NCBI GenBank assembly: GCA_022824405.1
Contig: JAJDZZ010000074.1
Location: forward strand, 1-64,000
Origin: Opitutales bacterium
GTDB lineage: Bacteria; Verrucomicrobiota; Verrucomicrobiia; Opitutales; UBA2995
DNA length: 64,000 bases
Direction of reading: 5' to 3'
The stretch's first letter is position 1, and each line of letters begins with the position of its first letter. Below the pieces are notes generated by a model. It had not been told where the DNA came from. It saw nothing but the letters and a program-made list of their open reading frames with translations, and did no database searches. The position numbers were made by a program, and so were the translations under genes. Of this stretch, positions 25,558 through 33,757 are shown piece after piece.

Positions 25558-27906
25558 ATGAAGAAAACTGTCAATAAACTCATTTTTTCCGTTGTTTCCC
25601 TGATGTGGGCTTGTTCGTCCGGCGCCCAGGATCTGCCGCTTTTGCAACAGGGGATCACCCGCACGTGGATAGGCCCCGGATATTGGACCAATCCGCTTAT
25701 GAACTGGCGGCTGTCGAACGGTCGCATTGAATGTCACCATGGGGGTTTGGTGAACGAAGTGCACGCATTGACCCATCAACTTGTTGAGGGGGATGGAGAT
25801 TTCCGGATGCGAGTCAAGGTGGGTTTGTTGGAAGAGAGGGCATCCGCCGAGGGGATAGTCGTATTTGCCGGATTCAAGTTTGGGGCGGTGGGGCACCGTA
25901 ACGATTACCGCTCCAATATTTATTATGACATAGAGTCCGGCTTCGCTGAGGAAGTTATGAGGGAGCCGCCATTGCAGGCAGGTATAACTTCGGACGGTCA
26001 ACTGATCATAAACTCCAAATCTTCCGGGAAAGTATTGACTTCCGCCGATTTGAAAGCGTGTCGCATGGATCTGGAAGTCGACTATGCCGAAAATCTCGCC
26101 ACCGTTCGGCTGAAAGTCGAAAAGGCGGATGGTGAAATCGCCTATTTGGAGTCGAGAATTGAGCGGGATACATTGGTCGGAAATGTGGCCCTGGCCTGTC
26201 ATCCCTTATTGAGACAAGGCAGAAAGCGTCATGACCACAGCGATCCCGATCATTCCACATTCTGGTTTTCCGATTGGTCGGTGAGCGGAAATAAGTTTAA
26301 AGCAAATCCCGAACAGACTTATGGACCCGTTCTGTGGACCCAGCACACCCTCCACAACAAGGTCCTCAAGTTGATGGCATTTTTTGTCCCGATGGAGGAC
26401 TCAGCCAGTCGGGTGGCATCCTTGCAACTGAAGTCGAGTTCGGGTTGGACAACCGTAGCGGAGAGCCGGATCGATCCTTTGTCGTTAACTGCCAGTTTTC
26501 GCGTAGAAAACTGGGATGACTCTATCGATCGGGATTACCGGGTAAGGTATAGCTGGAATTCGGTAAATGGAGCTGAGGATTCCAATTGGAGCGGTACCAT
26601 TCGCAAAGATCCAAAAGAAAAAGACAGGATTGTTTTAGCCGGTCTTACCTGTTCCCACGCGGAATTATTTCCCAACCGGTTTTTCGAGGAAAACCTTTTG
26701 GCGCAGGATCCCGACGTGGTGTATTTCGCCGGGGACCAGGTCTATGAAACTTGCGGGGGTTATGGCATCGTCGTGGCTGAAGAGGAGGCGGAGGTCGAGC
26801 GAGCGGCGTTGAACTACCTCGGAAAACTCTGGCTCCTTGGACTCAGTTTTCGCGATCTGTTGAAGGACCGCCCGAGCGTCATGATTCCGGATGATCACGA
26901 TGTGTATTCAAATGATCTTTGGGGCAAAGCGGGGGTTCGCATGTCGGGAGACCTGTCAGAAATGGATATGCGTTGCTTTGGAGGCTATCGCATGCACCCG
27001 AAGTGGGTAAAAATGGTTGAACATACCCAAATGGGACATCACCCGGATCCTTTCGATCCTACGCCGATTCAACAAGGTCTCCGCGCCTACTATGCAAGTC
27101 TCGACGTGGGAGGGGTTAGTTTTGCCCTCATAAACGACCGAAAATTCAAATCCGCTCCCGCTGACGTAATCGATGCCATGGAGCCTCTTTTTGAGATGAG
27201 AGGAGAAAAAAACCTCCCTCGTTTGGATGTGATCGATGAGGAAGATTTCGATACCTCCACCTTGGACCGCCACGACCTGACCCTGTTGGGACACCGTCAA
27301 TTGGAATTTCTTCGCGTTTGGGGATCTGACGGCAGGAAACTTCGGGCGGTATTATCGCAATCTCCCTATTGCCAACCCCATCACCTGATGGTTGCGGACT
27401 TTGATTCCAATGGTTGGCCCCAATCCGGACGCAGACGAGCCCTGGAGGTTATTCGCGAAGCCAAAGCTGTCATGATCCATGGTGACCTGCACTTCGCCAC
27501 CCTCGTGGAACAAGGAATCGATACATGGGAAGACGCGGGTTGGTCGTTTACCCTTCCCGCCGTCGTAACGGGAACCCGCCGTGAGTGGCGACCAAAAATT
27601 GAGGGAGGAAACCGACTGCCTGGCATGCCGCCTTACACGGGCCGGTTCCTCGATGGTTGGGGTAACAAAATAACCGTCTGGGCCGCAGTAAATCCGTACA
27701 GCTTTTTAATCGAGGACGATTACGAAGGCGACGGTAAAGCGACTCTGGATTTTCTTCGCTACAAAGGGCTCGGATATGGGATCGTTCGATTCGATAAGTC
27801 ATCGAATTCCGTGACCTTCGAAAGTTGGCCGGTATATGGCAGATTCAAAGGAGTCGATGCGCACGAGCAACATCCGGGTTTTCCCAAAACCGTAAGCATT
27901 CGATAA
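25558..27906 (+). CDS. Large secreted PhoD-like metallophosphatase, copy 2
   Basis: Full-length paralogue (782 aa) of the protein at 14868, sharing the N-terminal W-I-G-P-G-Y-W-T-N-P-L-M-N-W domain and all phosphatase signatures: G-L-T-C-S-H-A-E-L-F, F-A-G-D-Q-V-Y-E, P-D-D-H-D-V-Y-S-N-D, I-N-D-R-K-F-K-S-A and H-G-D-L-H-F-A. The signal peptide ends near C-S-S-G-A-Q; the cysteine could in principle serve as a lipidation site. One difference is the insertion S-G-D-L-S-E-M-D before M-R-C-F-G-G-Y. The two copies probably arose by duplication within this region and may act on related phosphate esters. A terminator lies about 190 bp downstream. Confidence 0.8.
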   Translation: MKKTVNKLIFSVVSLMWACSSGAQDLPLLQQGITRTWIGPGYWTNPLMNWRLSNGRIECHHGGLVNEVHALTHQLVEGDGDFRMRVKVGLLEERASAEGIVVFAGFKFGAVGHRNDYRSNIYYDIESGFAEEVMREPPLQAGITSDGQLIINSKSSGKVLTSADLKACRMDLEVDYAENLATVRLKVEKADGEIAYLESRIERDTLVGNVALACHPLLRQGRKRHDHSDPDHSTFWFSDWSVSGNKFKANPEQTYGPVLWTQHTLHNKVLKLMAFFVPMEDSASRVASLQLKSSSGWTTVAESRIDPLSLTASFRVENWDDSIDRDYRVRYSWNSVNGAEDSNWSGTIRKDPKEKDRIVLAGLTCSHAELFPNRFFEENLLAQDPDVVYFAGDQVYETCGGYGIVVAEEEAEVERAALNYLGKLWLLGLSFRDLLKDRPSVMIPDDHDVYSNDLWGKAGVRMSGDLSEMDMRCFGGYRMHPKWVKMVEHTQMGHHPDPFDPTPIQQGLRAYYASLDVGGVSFALINDRKFKSAPADVIDAMEPLFEMRGEKNLPRLDVIDEEDFDTSTLDRHDLTLLGHRQLEFLRVWGSDGRKLRAVLSQSPYCQPHHLMVADFDSNGWPQSGRRRALEVIREAKAVMIHGDLHFATLVEQGIDTWEDAGWSFTLPAVVTGTRREWRPKIEGGNRLPGMPPYTGRFLDGWGNKITVWAAVNPYSFLIEDDYEGDGKATLDFLRYKGLGYGIVRFDKSSNSVTFESWPVYGRFKGVDAHEQHPGFPKTVSIR

Positions 27907-28379
27907 AAGGATCCGAAATAAATAATATCTGGATATAGAAGTTGACAAATTTCATCTATTGAATGCCCTTACAGGGGGCGAGTACCTGAAGCAAGGCACT
28001 CCCTCTAGCCTTAGGTTTCCCCCATCCCGGACGTATCCCCAAATTACGGGCTGCCAGAAACTCCGAAATAGATTTTAATTCCCTCCCCACCAGACGAGTG
28101 TCGTCTTTTTTGTTTCAGGCCTACAACCCGAATATCTCACAAATCTTCTGCTGTGCTCCGGAATGACGGCACTGGAGCGGATTTCCCTGGATTCGGGGCT
28201 TTGCAGGGTGTCGACCCGGCTTCACCCCCGAATCTGCACGAAACCCCCACCAGCACTCGACCTCCGTTCGCTCGCGACGAATTTTATGAGATATCCGGGT
28301 TACCCGGAATTTATCGCAAGATTGTCATCCTCTGGCGTTAACCCGCCAATAAGCAGTAATACCTATCCGACTCCCCATA
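27907..28379. other. Long spacer before the third TonB receptor
   Basis: No gene is supported in this 473-bp gap. It holds a rho-independent terminator (28092-28112), a copy of the word CCCGAATATCTCACAAAT (28127-28144, also seen near 33655 and in part near 30775), and a small CCGGG-TTA-CCCGG hairpin near 28295. A promoter for the receptor at 28380 is expected but was not identified. Confidence 0.4.
28092..28112 (+). terminator. Rho-independent terminator
   Basis: AGACGA-GTG-TCGTCT forms a perfect 6-bp hairpin followed directly by TTTTTG on the plus strand. It is placed to end transcription from the PhoD-like gene and isolate the downstream TonB receptor. Confidence 0.6.
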
Positions 28380-29285
28380 ATGAACTCCATCGTCATCTCA
28401 AAATACCATTTCACTAAACTATTTGCGCTATGTGGAATTTTTTTATGGTCCACCGGCCTCCCTGCTCAGGAGGAGGACACACCCGTATATGAATTGAATC
28501 CCTTTGAAGTGAGCAGCGAGTTGGACAACGGTTATCAGGCCAAGGAAACCATCTCGGGAATTGGAATAGCCACCGCCATGCGGGATCTTCCCTTTACTAC
28601 CAATGTGATTACCGCCGATTTCCTGGAAGACAACCTTGTCGGCAATTTCAACGAAGCGATGGACTATTCATCCTCTGTAAGGCAAACGACCCGGTCCGAA
28701 ATTATTGCGCGGCGGCCCTTGTTTACCATTCGTGGATTTGCCACCCGCGAAATTCTCATCAATGGCATCCGAGCCAATGAAAATGTGCCTACCAATCTGA
28801 TCAGCCGGGTCGAAGTGGTCAAAGGCCCCAACGCGCTCTACGGCGAATCGGATCCCGGCGGACTGATCAACGTGATGCTCAAGCAGGCCGAGTCGGTGGA
28901 TCACCTTCGATTCACCCAGAAGATCGGTGACTATGGCTTCCTGGAAAGCTCTTTCGACGCAAACGTCGCATCCGGAGAAAACAACCGCCTGAAACTCCGT
29001 CTCATCGGGTCCTATGAAGAGTATGATGGCTGGCGGAAAACGCCGGGGGGGCACACCGAAAGCTCCTATGCAGCAGTAGGCAATTTTTCCGTCAATGAAA
29101 ATTTCGAGCTGGTATTTATCGGAAGTAAGCTCGAATTGAGTGGGACCCAAGGCGTGCGCAGCGCCTACATCTTCAACCGGATTCAACCAGAGGATCTCAA
29201 CAATGATGGCGATTTCGACGATGTCGTTGAAAACATACGGGAAAACACCATTCGCCGCAACAGTCCGTTCCTGCCGCGGGATTAA
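28380..29285 (+). pseudogene. TonB-dependent receptor, N-terminal part (in-frame stop)
   Basis: First 301 codons of a TonB receptor of about 775 codons. A signal peptide ends P-A-Q-E-E-D, then Y-E-L-N-P-F-E-V and a full plug domain follow (F-T-I-R-G-F, V-E-V-V-K-G-P-N-A-L-Y-G, D-P-G-G-L-I-N-V), plus the start of the barrel. The frame is stopped by a single TAA at 29283. The sequence continues in the same frame at once with T-G-G-V-P-E-S-F-K-D-R-E-S, normal receptor sequence. No insertion or deletion is involved. It is either a recent nonsense mutation, a sequencing error, or a site of readthrough. Unlike the other two receptors it is of ordinary length, closer to siderophore-type receptors. 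Confidence 0.85.
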
Positions 29286-29294
29286 ACCGGTGGA

Positions 29295-30707
29295 GTGCCC
29301 GAAAGCTTCAAGGACCGCGAGTCCGACTTTCTGCAGCTAGGCACGAACATGTGGTTTGAGGGGTTTAGCCTTCAGTATCTTTTCACCCATTCGCAACAGG
29401 CTCACGAAGGGTATGGACGGATATTCAACACCTTCAATAATACCGGTTTGGAAAGAACCTTTTACCAATATGATAACAGTAGGGGAACGTCGAATGTGCA
29501 TTCTGTGAAAGGGTTTAAGGAATTCATGACCGGAACCGTAAGGAACCGCCTCAGCTTCGGGGCGCGTTTCTTCGATAACCAACTCTTACGCAGGTTTGCT
29601 CGACTCCGTTACGCGAACGCGGGAGAACGCGCTTTTATCGAACAATGGGCAGCTGATAATCCGGACGCCCAACTGCGCTACACCATCACCATCGATGAGA
29701 TCACTAAAGCTCATGAGCTATCCGAAGCGGAGGCCATGTCGCAGGGCCTGGATTACTGGAATGATAACCTGATCGATCTCGATTACGTTCAGGCCAACGG
29801 GTCCGCCACGACCACCGATGGTTTGCTGACAACCGATGTTTTCAGCGCCCATATTTCGGACCTGATCACATTTGGCGATGACAGGGCGCATCTGTTATTG
29901 GGTCTACGCTACAACGACGTCGAGGAACGGCCTCCTTTTGCTGGTGGCCAGGCTCCGGAACCTTTTGAAGGGGACGATATTTCGGAACAAGCGGGTTTTG
30001 TTTACAATTTTAGCGAAGATTTCGCCGGTTTCGCCAATTATGCCACTTCCTATTCCGGCAACAGAGCGGTCGACCCCGATACCGGGCTTCCACGTCCCCC
30101 CCAAACGGGTGAAGCATACGAAATCGGTGTTAAAATGGATCTCTGGGAGGGAAAGTTGTCAGGAAGCATCGGCTATTTTGACATCGCCAAGAACAGTGTC
30201 CTGAAATCCGCCTTCGACCCGGATTTTGGAGAGTCGCGCAATGAATTGACCAATGACGTCAGCGAGGGAGTGGAAGTCGAACTGTTCTTCACCCCTATTC
30301 ATAATTGGCAAACCACACTCGCCTACACCTACATGGACGCCCATGCGGATCTGCCTCCTACGTCCTTGCCTGTACTCGGACTTGAAGGCGCCGCGCCACA
30401 TTCCTATTCACTCTGGACGAATTATAGAATTACCGAGGGTCCACTGGCAGGATTGAGGTTTGGCGGCGGAGTGGTTATTGCGGAAGGGCCCATCCCTCAG
30501 TCCCCGACATCGCCAAACCGGTGGATCATCGAGGACGGTTATACGGAATACGACCTGTTTGCCCGCTACGAGACGATGATAGGCAATACGCCAACCTCCT
30601 TTGGCGTGAACATCGAAAACGCGGGCAACACTTTCTTCTTCCGAACCCGCGGAAATGCCAATGAGCGGCGGCGCGTGGTATTCTCGGTAAAATTGGATTT
30701 GATGTAA
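29295..30707 (+). pseudogene. TonB-dependent receptor, barrel part downstream of the stop
   Basis: The remaining 470 codons of the receptor begun at 28380, in the same reading frame. A GTG at 29295 could in theory restart translation, but the product would lack signal peptide and plug and could not be inserted. The barrel strands are intact, with G-Y-G-R-I-F-N-T-F, F-A-G-F-A-N-Y-A-T-S-Y, G-E-A-Y-E-I-G-V-K and the terminal F-S-V-K-L-D-L-M. The preservation of the barrel with no further lesions suggests that the stop is very recent or not real. A terminator-like hairpin follows at 30718. Confidence 0.85.
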
Positions 30708-30717
30708 TCGACAGAAT

Positions 30718-30745
30718 AAAGGGCCATCTTTGTGGTGGGCTCTTT
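30718..30745 (+). terminator. Probable terminator after the TonB receptor
   Basis: AAAGGGCC (30718-30725) pairs with GGCTCTTT (30738-30745), 8 bp with one G-U, around a 12-nt loop, starting 10 bp after the receptor's stop codon. The following ACTTTAG is only weakly T-rich. Confidence 0.5.
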
Positions 30746-30912
30746 ACTTTAGCAAGGTTCAGGCAAATGATGGATTTAGCCCGCATATCTCAGTATGCCG
30801 TGGAAAGTCATGGGACTCCAGTGTGAGAGTCAACAAAACCACCCGGGATCCTTGGGAAAATACTGCCATCCTGAGATTTCAAACTCATTGCAGCCCAAAT
30901 ACGGTTTTCGAT

Positions 30913-32793
30913 ATGATGAATAAACATATCCTTGGTTTTGCGATCCTCCTGCTTGCCGGCAGCCCCTTGAGTTTCAGTCAGGAGACTCTGCCTCCTCTTA
31001 AAGACGGCAAAGCTCCTCAAACAGTCGAAGCCTTGTGGGCGGATTTCGATCCCCGGGCCGAACCGCTCGAGGTGGAGATTCTTAAAGAGTGGGAAGAGGA
31101 TGGGGTAGTGATGCGGGTCCTGCGCTACCGTATCGGTATTTTCAAAGGACGGAAAGCCATGATGGCGGCGGTGTACGGGTATCCCAAAGGGGGAACCAAT
31201 CTGCCGGGTCTGGTTCAGATTCATGGCGGAGGACAGTATGCCGATTACCGCGCCGTGCTCACGAACGGGAAGCGTGGCTATGCCACCATCTCGATTTCCT
31301 GGGCCGGCCGGATCAATGCGCCGGATTACCGGGTGGATCCCAAGGTGGTGAAGCTGTTTTTTGCCAACGCCACGGATGATCCGAACTATAAATTGACCAC
31401 CGATTGGGGAGCCCTCGACGGTTACCATGCTCCTTCCAGGAACCCGGGAAACCAATTCCCCAGAATCCCGGTTGGATCCTGGACTTTGGACGCGGTGGCA
31501 TCGCCCCGTAACAACAGTTGGTTCCTTTGCGCCCTGGGAGCCCGCCGTGCCCTGACCTTTCTGGAACGGCAGCCGGAAGTGGACCCCGAGAAGTTAGGGG
31601 TCTACGGACACTCCATGGGTGGCAAGCTCACGGTCCTGACCGTTGGAGCGGACGAACGGGTCAAGGCGGCGGCGCCTTCCTGTGGAGGAGTCAGCGACAG
31701 ATACAATGATGACCCGCTGTTCGCCGCCACCCTGGCCGATGACGTTTATCTGAAACGGATTAACTGTCCCATTATCTTTCTCAGCCCCTCAAACGATTTC
31801 CATGGGCGCATCAATCACCTGCAGACTGCACTGGAGGAAATCCGGAGCGAAGACTGGCGGATCACCTGTTCGGCACACCACAATCATCAGGATCATGGGG
31901 ATTTCGAAGTGGTCGGCCTGCTCTGGTTCGATCAGTACCTGAAAGGATCTTTCACCTATCCGGAGACCCCGAAAAGCGCCCTTCGGTTGAATACCGAAAA
32001 GGGCGTGCCGGCCATCACCGTCGCGCCCGATTCATCCAAGCCCATTTTGTCCGTGGAAATTTATTACACTCAACAGGGTCCGGAGGCAGGTGAAATTGAA
32101 GAGCGGGAAAACCGAATCAATCGTTTCTGGCATTACGCTCATCCCAGAAAGTCGGGTGATACGTGGACCGCGGATCTGCCACTCGAAAACATAGACAAGC
32201 CACTTTGGGTGTATGCCAATGTCCGCTACCCCCTGAAAGAACCGGTTACCGGGGCCGGTTATTACTATCGGGTCTATACCGCAAATACCTATACGTTGTC
32301 ATCCCGCATGCACATGGTATTACCTGCGCAATTGAAAGCGAACGGAGTACAGGAAAGTTTGCAACCATCCCGGACGATCGAAACCTTCCAGGGCGACTGG
32401 GAAAAGGATTGGTTCACTTATAAATCGGAAGGGTGGGGACGACGGACGCACAAGGTTTACAGTGACCTCTGGAAGGCGCCCGGCATGGCAAAACTGGCCC
32501 TGGACGCGCGCTCCGCTGAACCCAACAAGATGATCGTTTCGCTCGATCGTTACATTGCCGAAGTCGCCCTCGCCGGCGGCAACCAATGGCAGACCCTGGT
32601 TCTATCGCCACATGACTTCCTTAACATCGATGGCGACACCTTGGGGGATTGGAGCAGTATCAAGGAATTGGGTTTCGACGCTGAGGAAACCATTCGGAAA
32701 CGCGTAAACGATGAAGTGATATCGACCGTTTTCGGCGGGGAATGGACGGGAGCGGATCCGGAGTTCCGCGACCTGCGCTGGATTGTGGAATGA
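30913..32793 (+). CDS. Secreted alpha/beta-hydrolase, acetyl-xylan-esterase-like
   Basis: Exported hydrolase of about 626 aa. The open frame reaches back to 30730, but the double ATG at 30913/30916 starts a signal peptide (M-M-N-K-H-I-L-G-F-A-I..., ending F-S-Q). The oxyanion segment is I-H-G-G-G-Q near residue 103, and the nucleophile elbow is G-H-S-M-G-G with Ser234. A His-rich segment (A-H-H-N-H-Q-D-H-G, about residue 320) holds the probable catalytic histidine. The last 250 residues form a beta-rich domain of unknown role. Such enzymes remove acetyl or other acyl groups from polysaccharides, which would fit the sulfatases and receptors nearby. The exact ester is not predictable. It lies just behind the TonB receptor's terminator. 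Confidence 0.8.
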   Translation: MMNKHILGFAILLLAGSPLSFSQETLPPLKDGKAPQTVEALWADFDPRAEPLEVEILKEWEEDGVVMRVLRYRIGIFKGRKAMMAAVYGYPKGGTNLPGLVQIHGGGQYADYRAVLTNGKRGYATISISWAGRINAPDYRVDPKVVKLFFANATDDPNYKLTTDWGALDGYHAPSRNPGNQFPRIPVGSWTLDAVASPRNNSWFLCALGARRALTFLERQPEVDPEKLGVYGHSMGGKLTVLTVGADERVKAAAPSCGGVSDRYNDDPLFAATLADDVYLKRINCPIIFLSPSNDFHGRINHLQTALEEIRSEDWRITCSAHHNHQDHGDFEVVGLLWFDQYLKGSFTYPETPKSALRLNTEKGVPAITVAPDSSKPILSVEIYYTQQGPEAGEIEERENRINRFWHYAHPRKSGDTWTADLPLENIDKPLWVYANVRYPLKEPVTGAGYYYRVYTANTYTLSSRMHMVLPAQLKANGVQESLQPSRTIETFQGDWEKDWFTYKSEGWGRRTHKVYSDLWKAPGMAKLALDARSAEPNKMIVSLDRYIAEVALAGGNQWQTLVLSPHDFLNIDGDTLGDWSSIKELGFDAEETIRKRVNDEVISTVFGGEWTGADPEFRDLRWIVE

Positions 32794-33113
32794 TGGAGGA
32801 AGAGGCGCCAAGGCGCCGATTAAGAATTAGGAATTAGGAATGAAAAGGCTGAAGGCTAATAAACCCTTACTTCCTCTTATCCGCTCTTTGCGAGATTAAA
32901 TGATTTGACTTGGTCCGAAGTTTGGGTCCTCCCAGAGGTGAGGCGGTCTGAGAGGGTTGGGTCTTCACCCGATCATTCCAACATTGCAAAGTTTGGGTAA
33001 ACCTGGATACTCCCGAAGCAAGAATAGATTGGATCGAGTAGTTACAAGCACAGCACAGGCAGGTAGGGGATTATAAGATCATTCCAAGATACATCGCAGA
33101 GAGGTACTGAAAA
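32794..33113. repeat. Spacer with repeat words and left copy of a direct repeat
   Basis: After the esterase come GGCGCC-AA-GGCGCC (32804-32817), the 'GAATTAG' tandem (32824-32841) and a 'GAAAAGGCTGAAGGCTAA' word also seen near 36475. Positions 32862-32923 are the left copy of a direct repeat whose right copy lies at 33635-33735, so the toxin-antitoxin pair sits between them. The rest, up to the GAGG ribosome binding site before 33114, shows nothing definite. Confidence 0.6.
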
Positions 33114-33359
33114 ATGAATCCTTCAAATTCTTCGATAGAAACATCAAAAGTGGCCGATTTGACAATAGATGACTTTAGGGAACTTGTGCAGGAAGTTGTC
33201 CTGGAAACGCTCTCGGAAATAATTGGGGACCCGGATGAAGGGCTGGAATTGCGCGATGACTTCGCTGAGAAACTTAGGCAGTCCCTTGCAAATGCAGAGG
33301 CTGGGGGCAAGACGGTTCCTGCACGGAAAGTCGCTGAAGGACTGGGCCTAAACTGGTAA
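33114..33359 (+). CDS. Antitoxin of a type II toxin-antitoxin pair
   Basis: Acidic 81-aa protein placed directly before a RelE/ParE-type toxin, overlapping it by one base (TAATG). The sequence (T-I-D-D-F-R-E-L-V-Q-E-V-V-L-E-T-L, then G-L-E-L-R-D-D-F-A-E-K-L-R) fits small antitoxins that wrap the toxin and repress their own promoter. No helix-turn-helix or ribbon-helix-helix is obvious, so the DNA-binding mode is unclear. A GAGG ribosome binding site lies 8 nt before the ATG. Confidence 0.75.
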   Translation: MNPSNSSIETSKVADLTIDDFRELVQEVVLETLSEIIGDPDEGLELRDDFAEKLRQSLANAEAGGKTVPARKVAEGLGLNW

Positions 33360-33625
33360 TGTATGACGTAGGTTTTACGTCCAAAGCAGAATCCGATCTA
33401 CACCGTTTGGACGCGCCAATAGCACAGCGAGTGCTTACACGATTGCGATGGTTAGCCGAGAATTTTGATAGGATCAGACCGGAGCCGCTTAAGGGAGATT
33501 GGAGGGATTTTTTCAAGTTGCGAGTTGGCGATTATCGCGTCCTCTATACCATTAATCGGACAAAAAGAGAGATTGTTGTTCACTTCACCAGGCATCGTCG
33601 AGAAGTGTACAGAGATTTGATCTGA
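33359..33625 (+). CDS. RelE/ParE-family toxin
   Basis: Basic 88-aa protein of the RelE/ParE superfamily. The typical pattern is visible: an N-terminal beta strand (Y-D-V-G-F-T-S-K-A-E), two helices with L-R-W-L-A-E-N-F, then P-L-K-G-D-W-R-D-F-F-K-L-R-V-G-D-Y-R-V-L-Y-T-I and a final strand ending in H-F-T-R-H-R. RelE members cleave mRNA on the ribosome and ParE members poison gyrase; sequence alone does not decide. It is co-translated with the antitoxin. The pair is flanked by direct repeats of about 60 bp, suggesting insertion as a cassette. Confidence 0.85.
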   Translation: MYDVGFTSKAESDLHRLDAPIAQRVLTRLRWLAENFDRIRPEPLKGDWRDFFKLRVGDYRVLYTINRTKREIVVHFTRHRREVYRDLI

Positions 33626-33757
33626 TGGTAGGTAAACCCTTCCTCCCTCTCTTAGCCCGCATATCTCACAAATTTTCTACTGCGCTCCTCCGCGTTCTTT
33701 GCGAGATTCAATGATTTGACATGGTCCGAAGCTTGCAAACGCCCCAAGGAAAGCTGT
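33626..33757. repeat. Right copy of the direct repeat flanking the toxin-antitoxin pair
   Basis: Positions 33692-33735 match 32881-32923 nearly base for base around the core CTTTGCGAGATT and TGGTCCGAAG. The 'AAACCCTT..CCTC' beginning is also shared. Between these two parts this copy carries an additional word, CCCGCATATCTCACAAAT (33657-33674), which also occurs near 28127 and in part near 30775. Confidence 0.7.

Noticed and set aside
27941-27964. TTGACA as a -35 promoter box after the PhoD-like gene
   Set aside because: No acceptable -10 element lies 16-18 bp downstream, and a terminator follows.
28153-28341. 62-codon and 84-codon frames before the third TonB receptor
   Set aside because: No ribosome binding site, no protein-like pattern, and they overlap each other in different frames.
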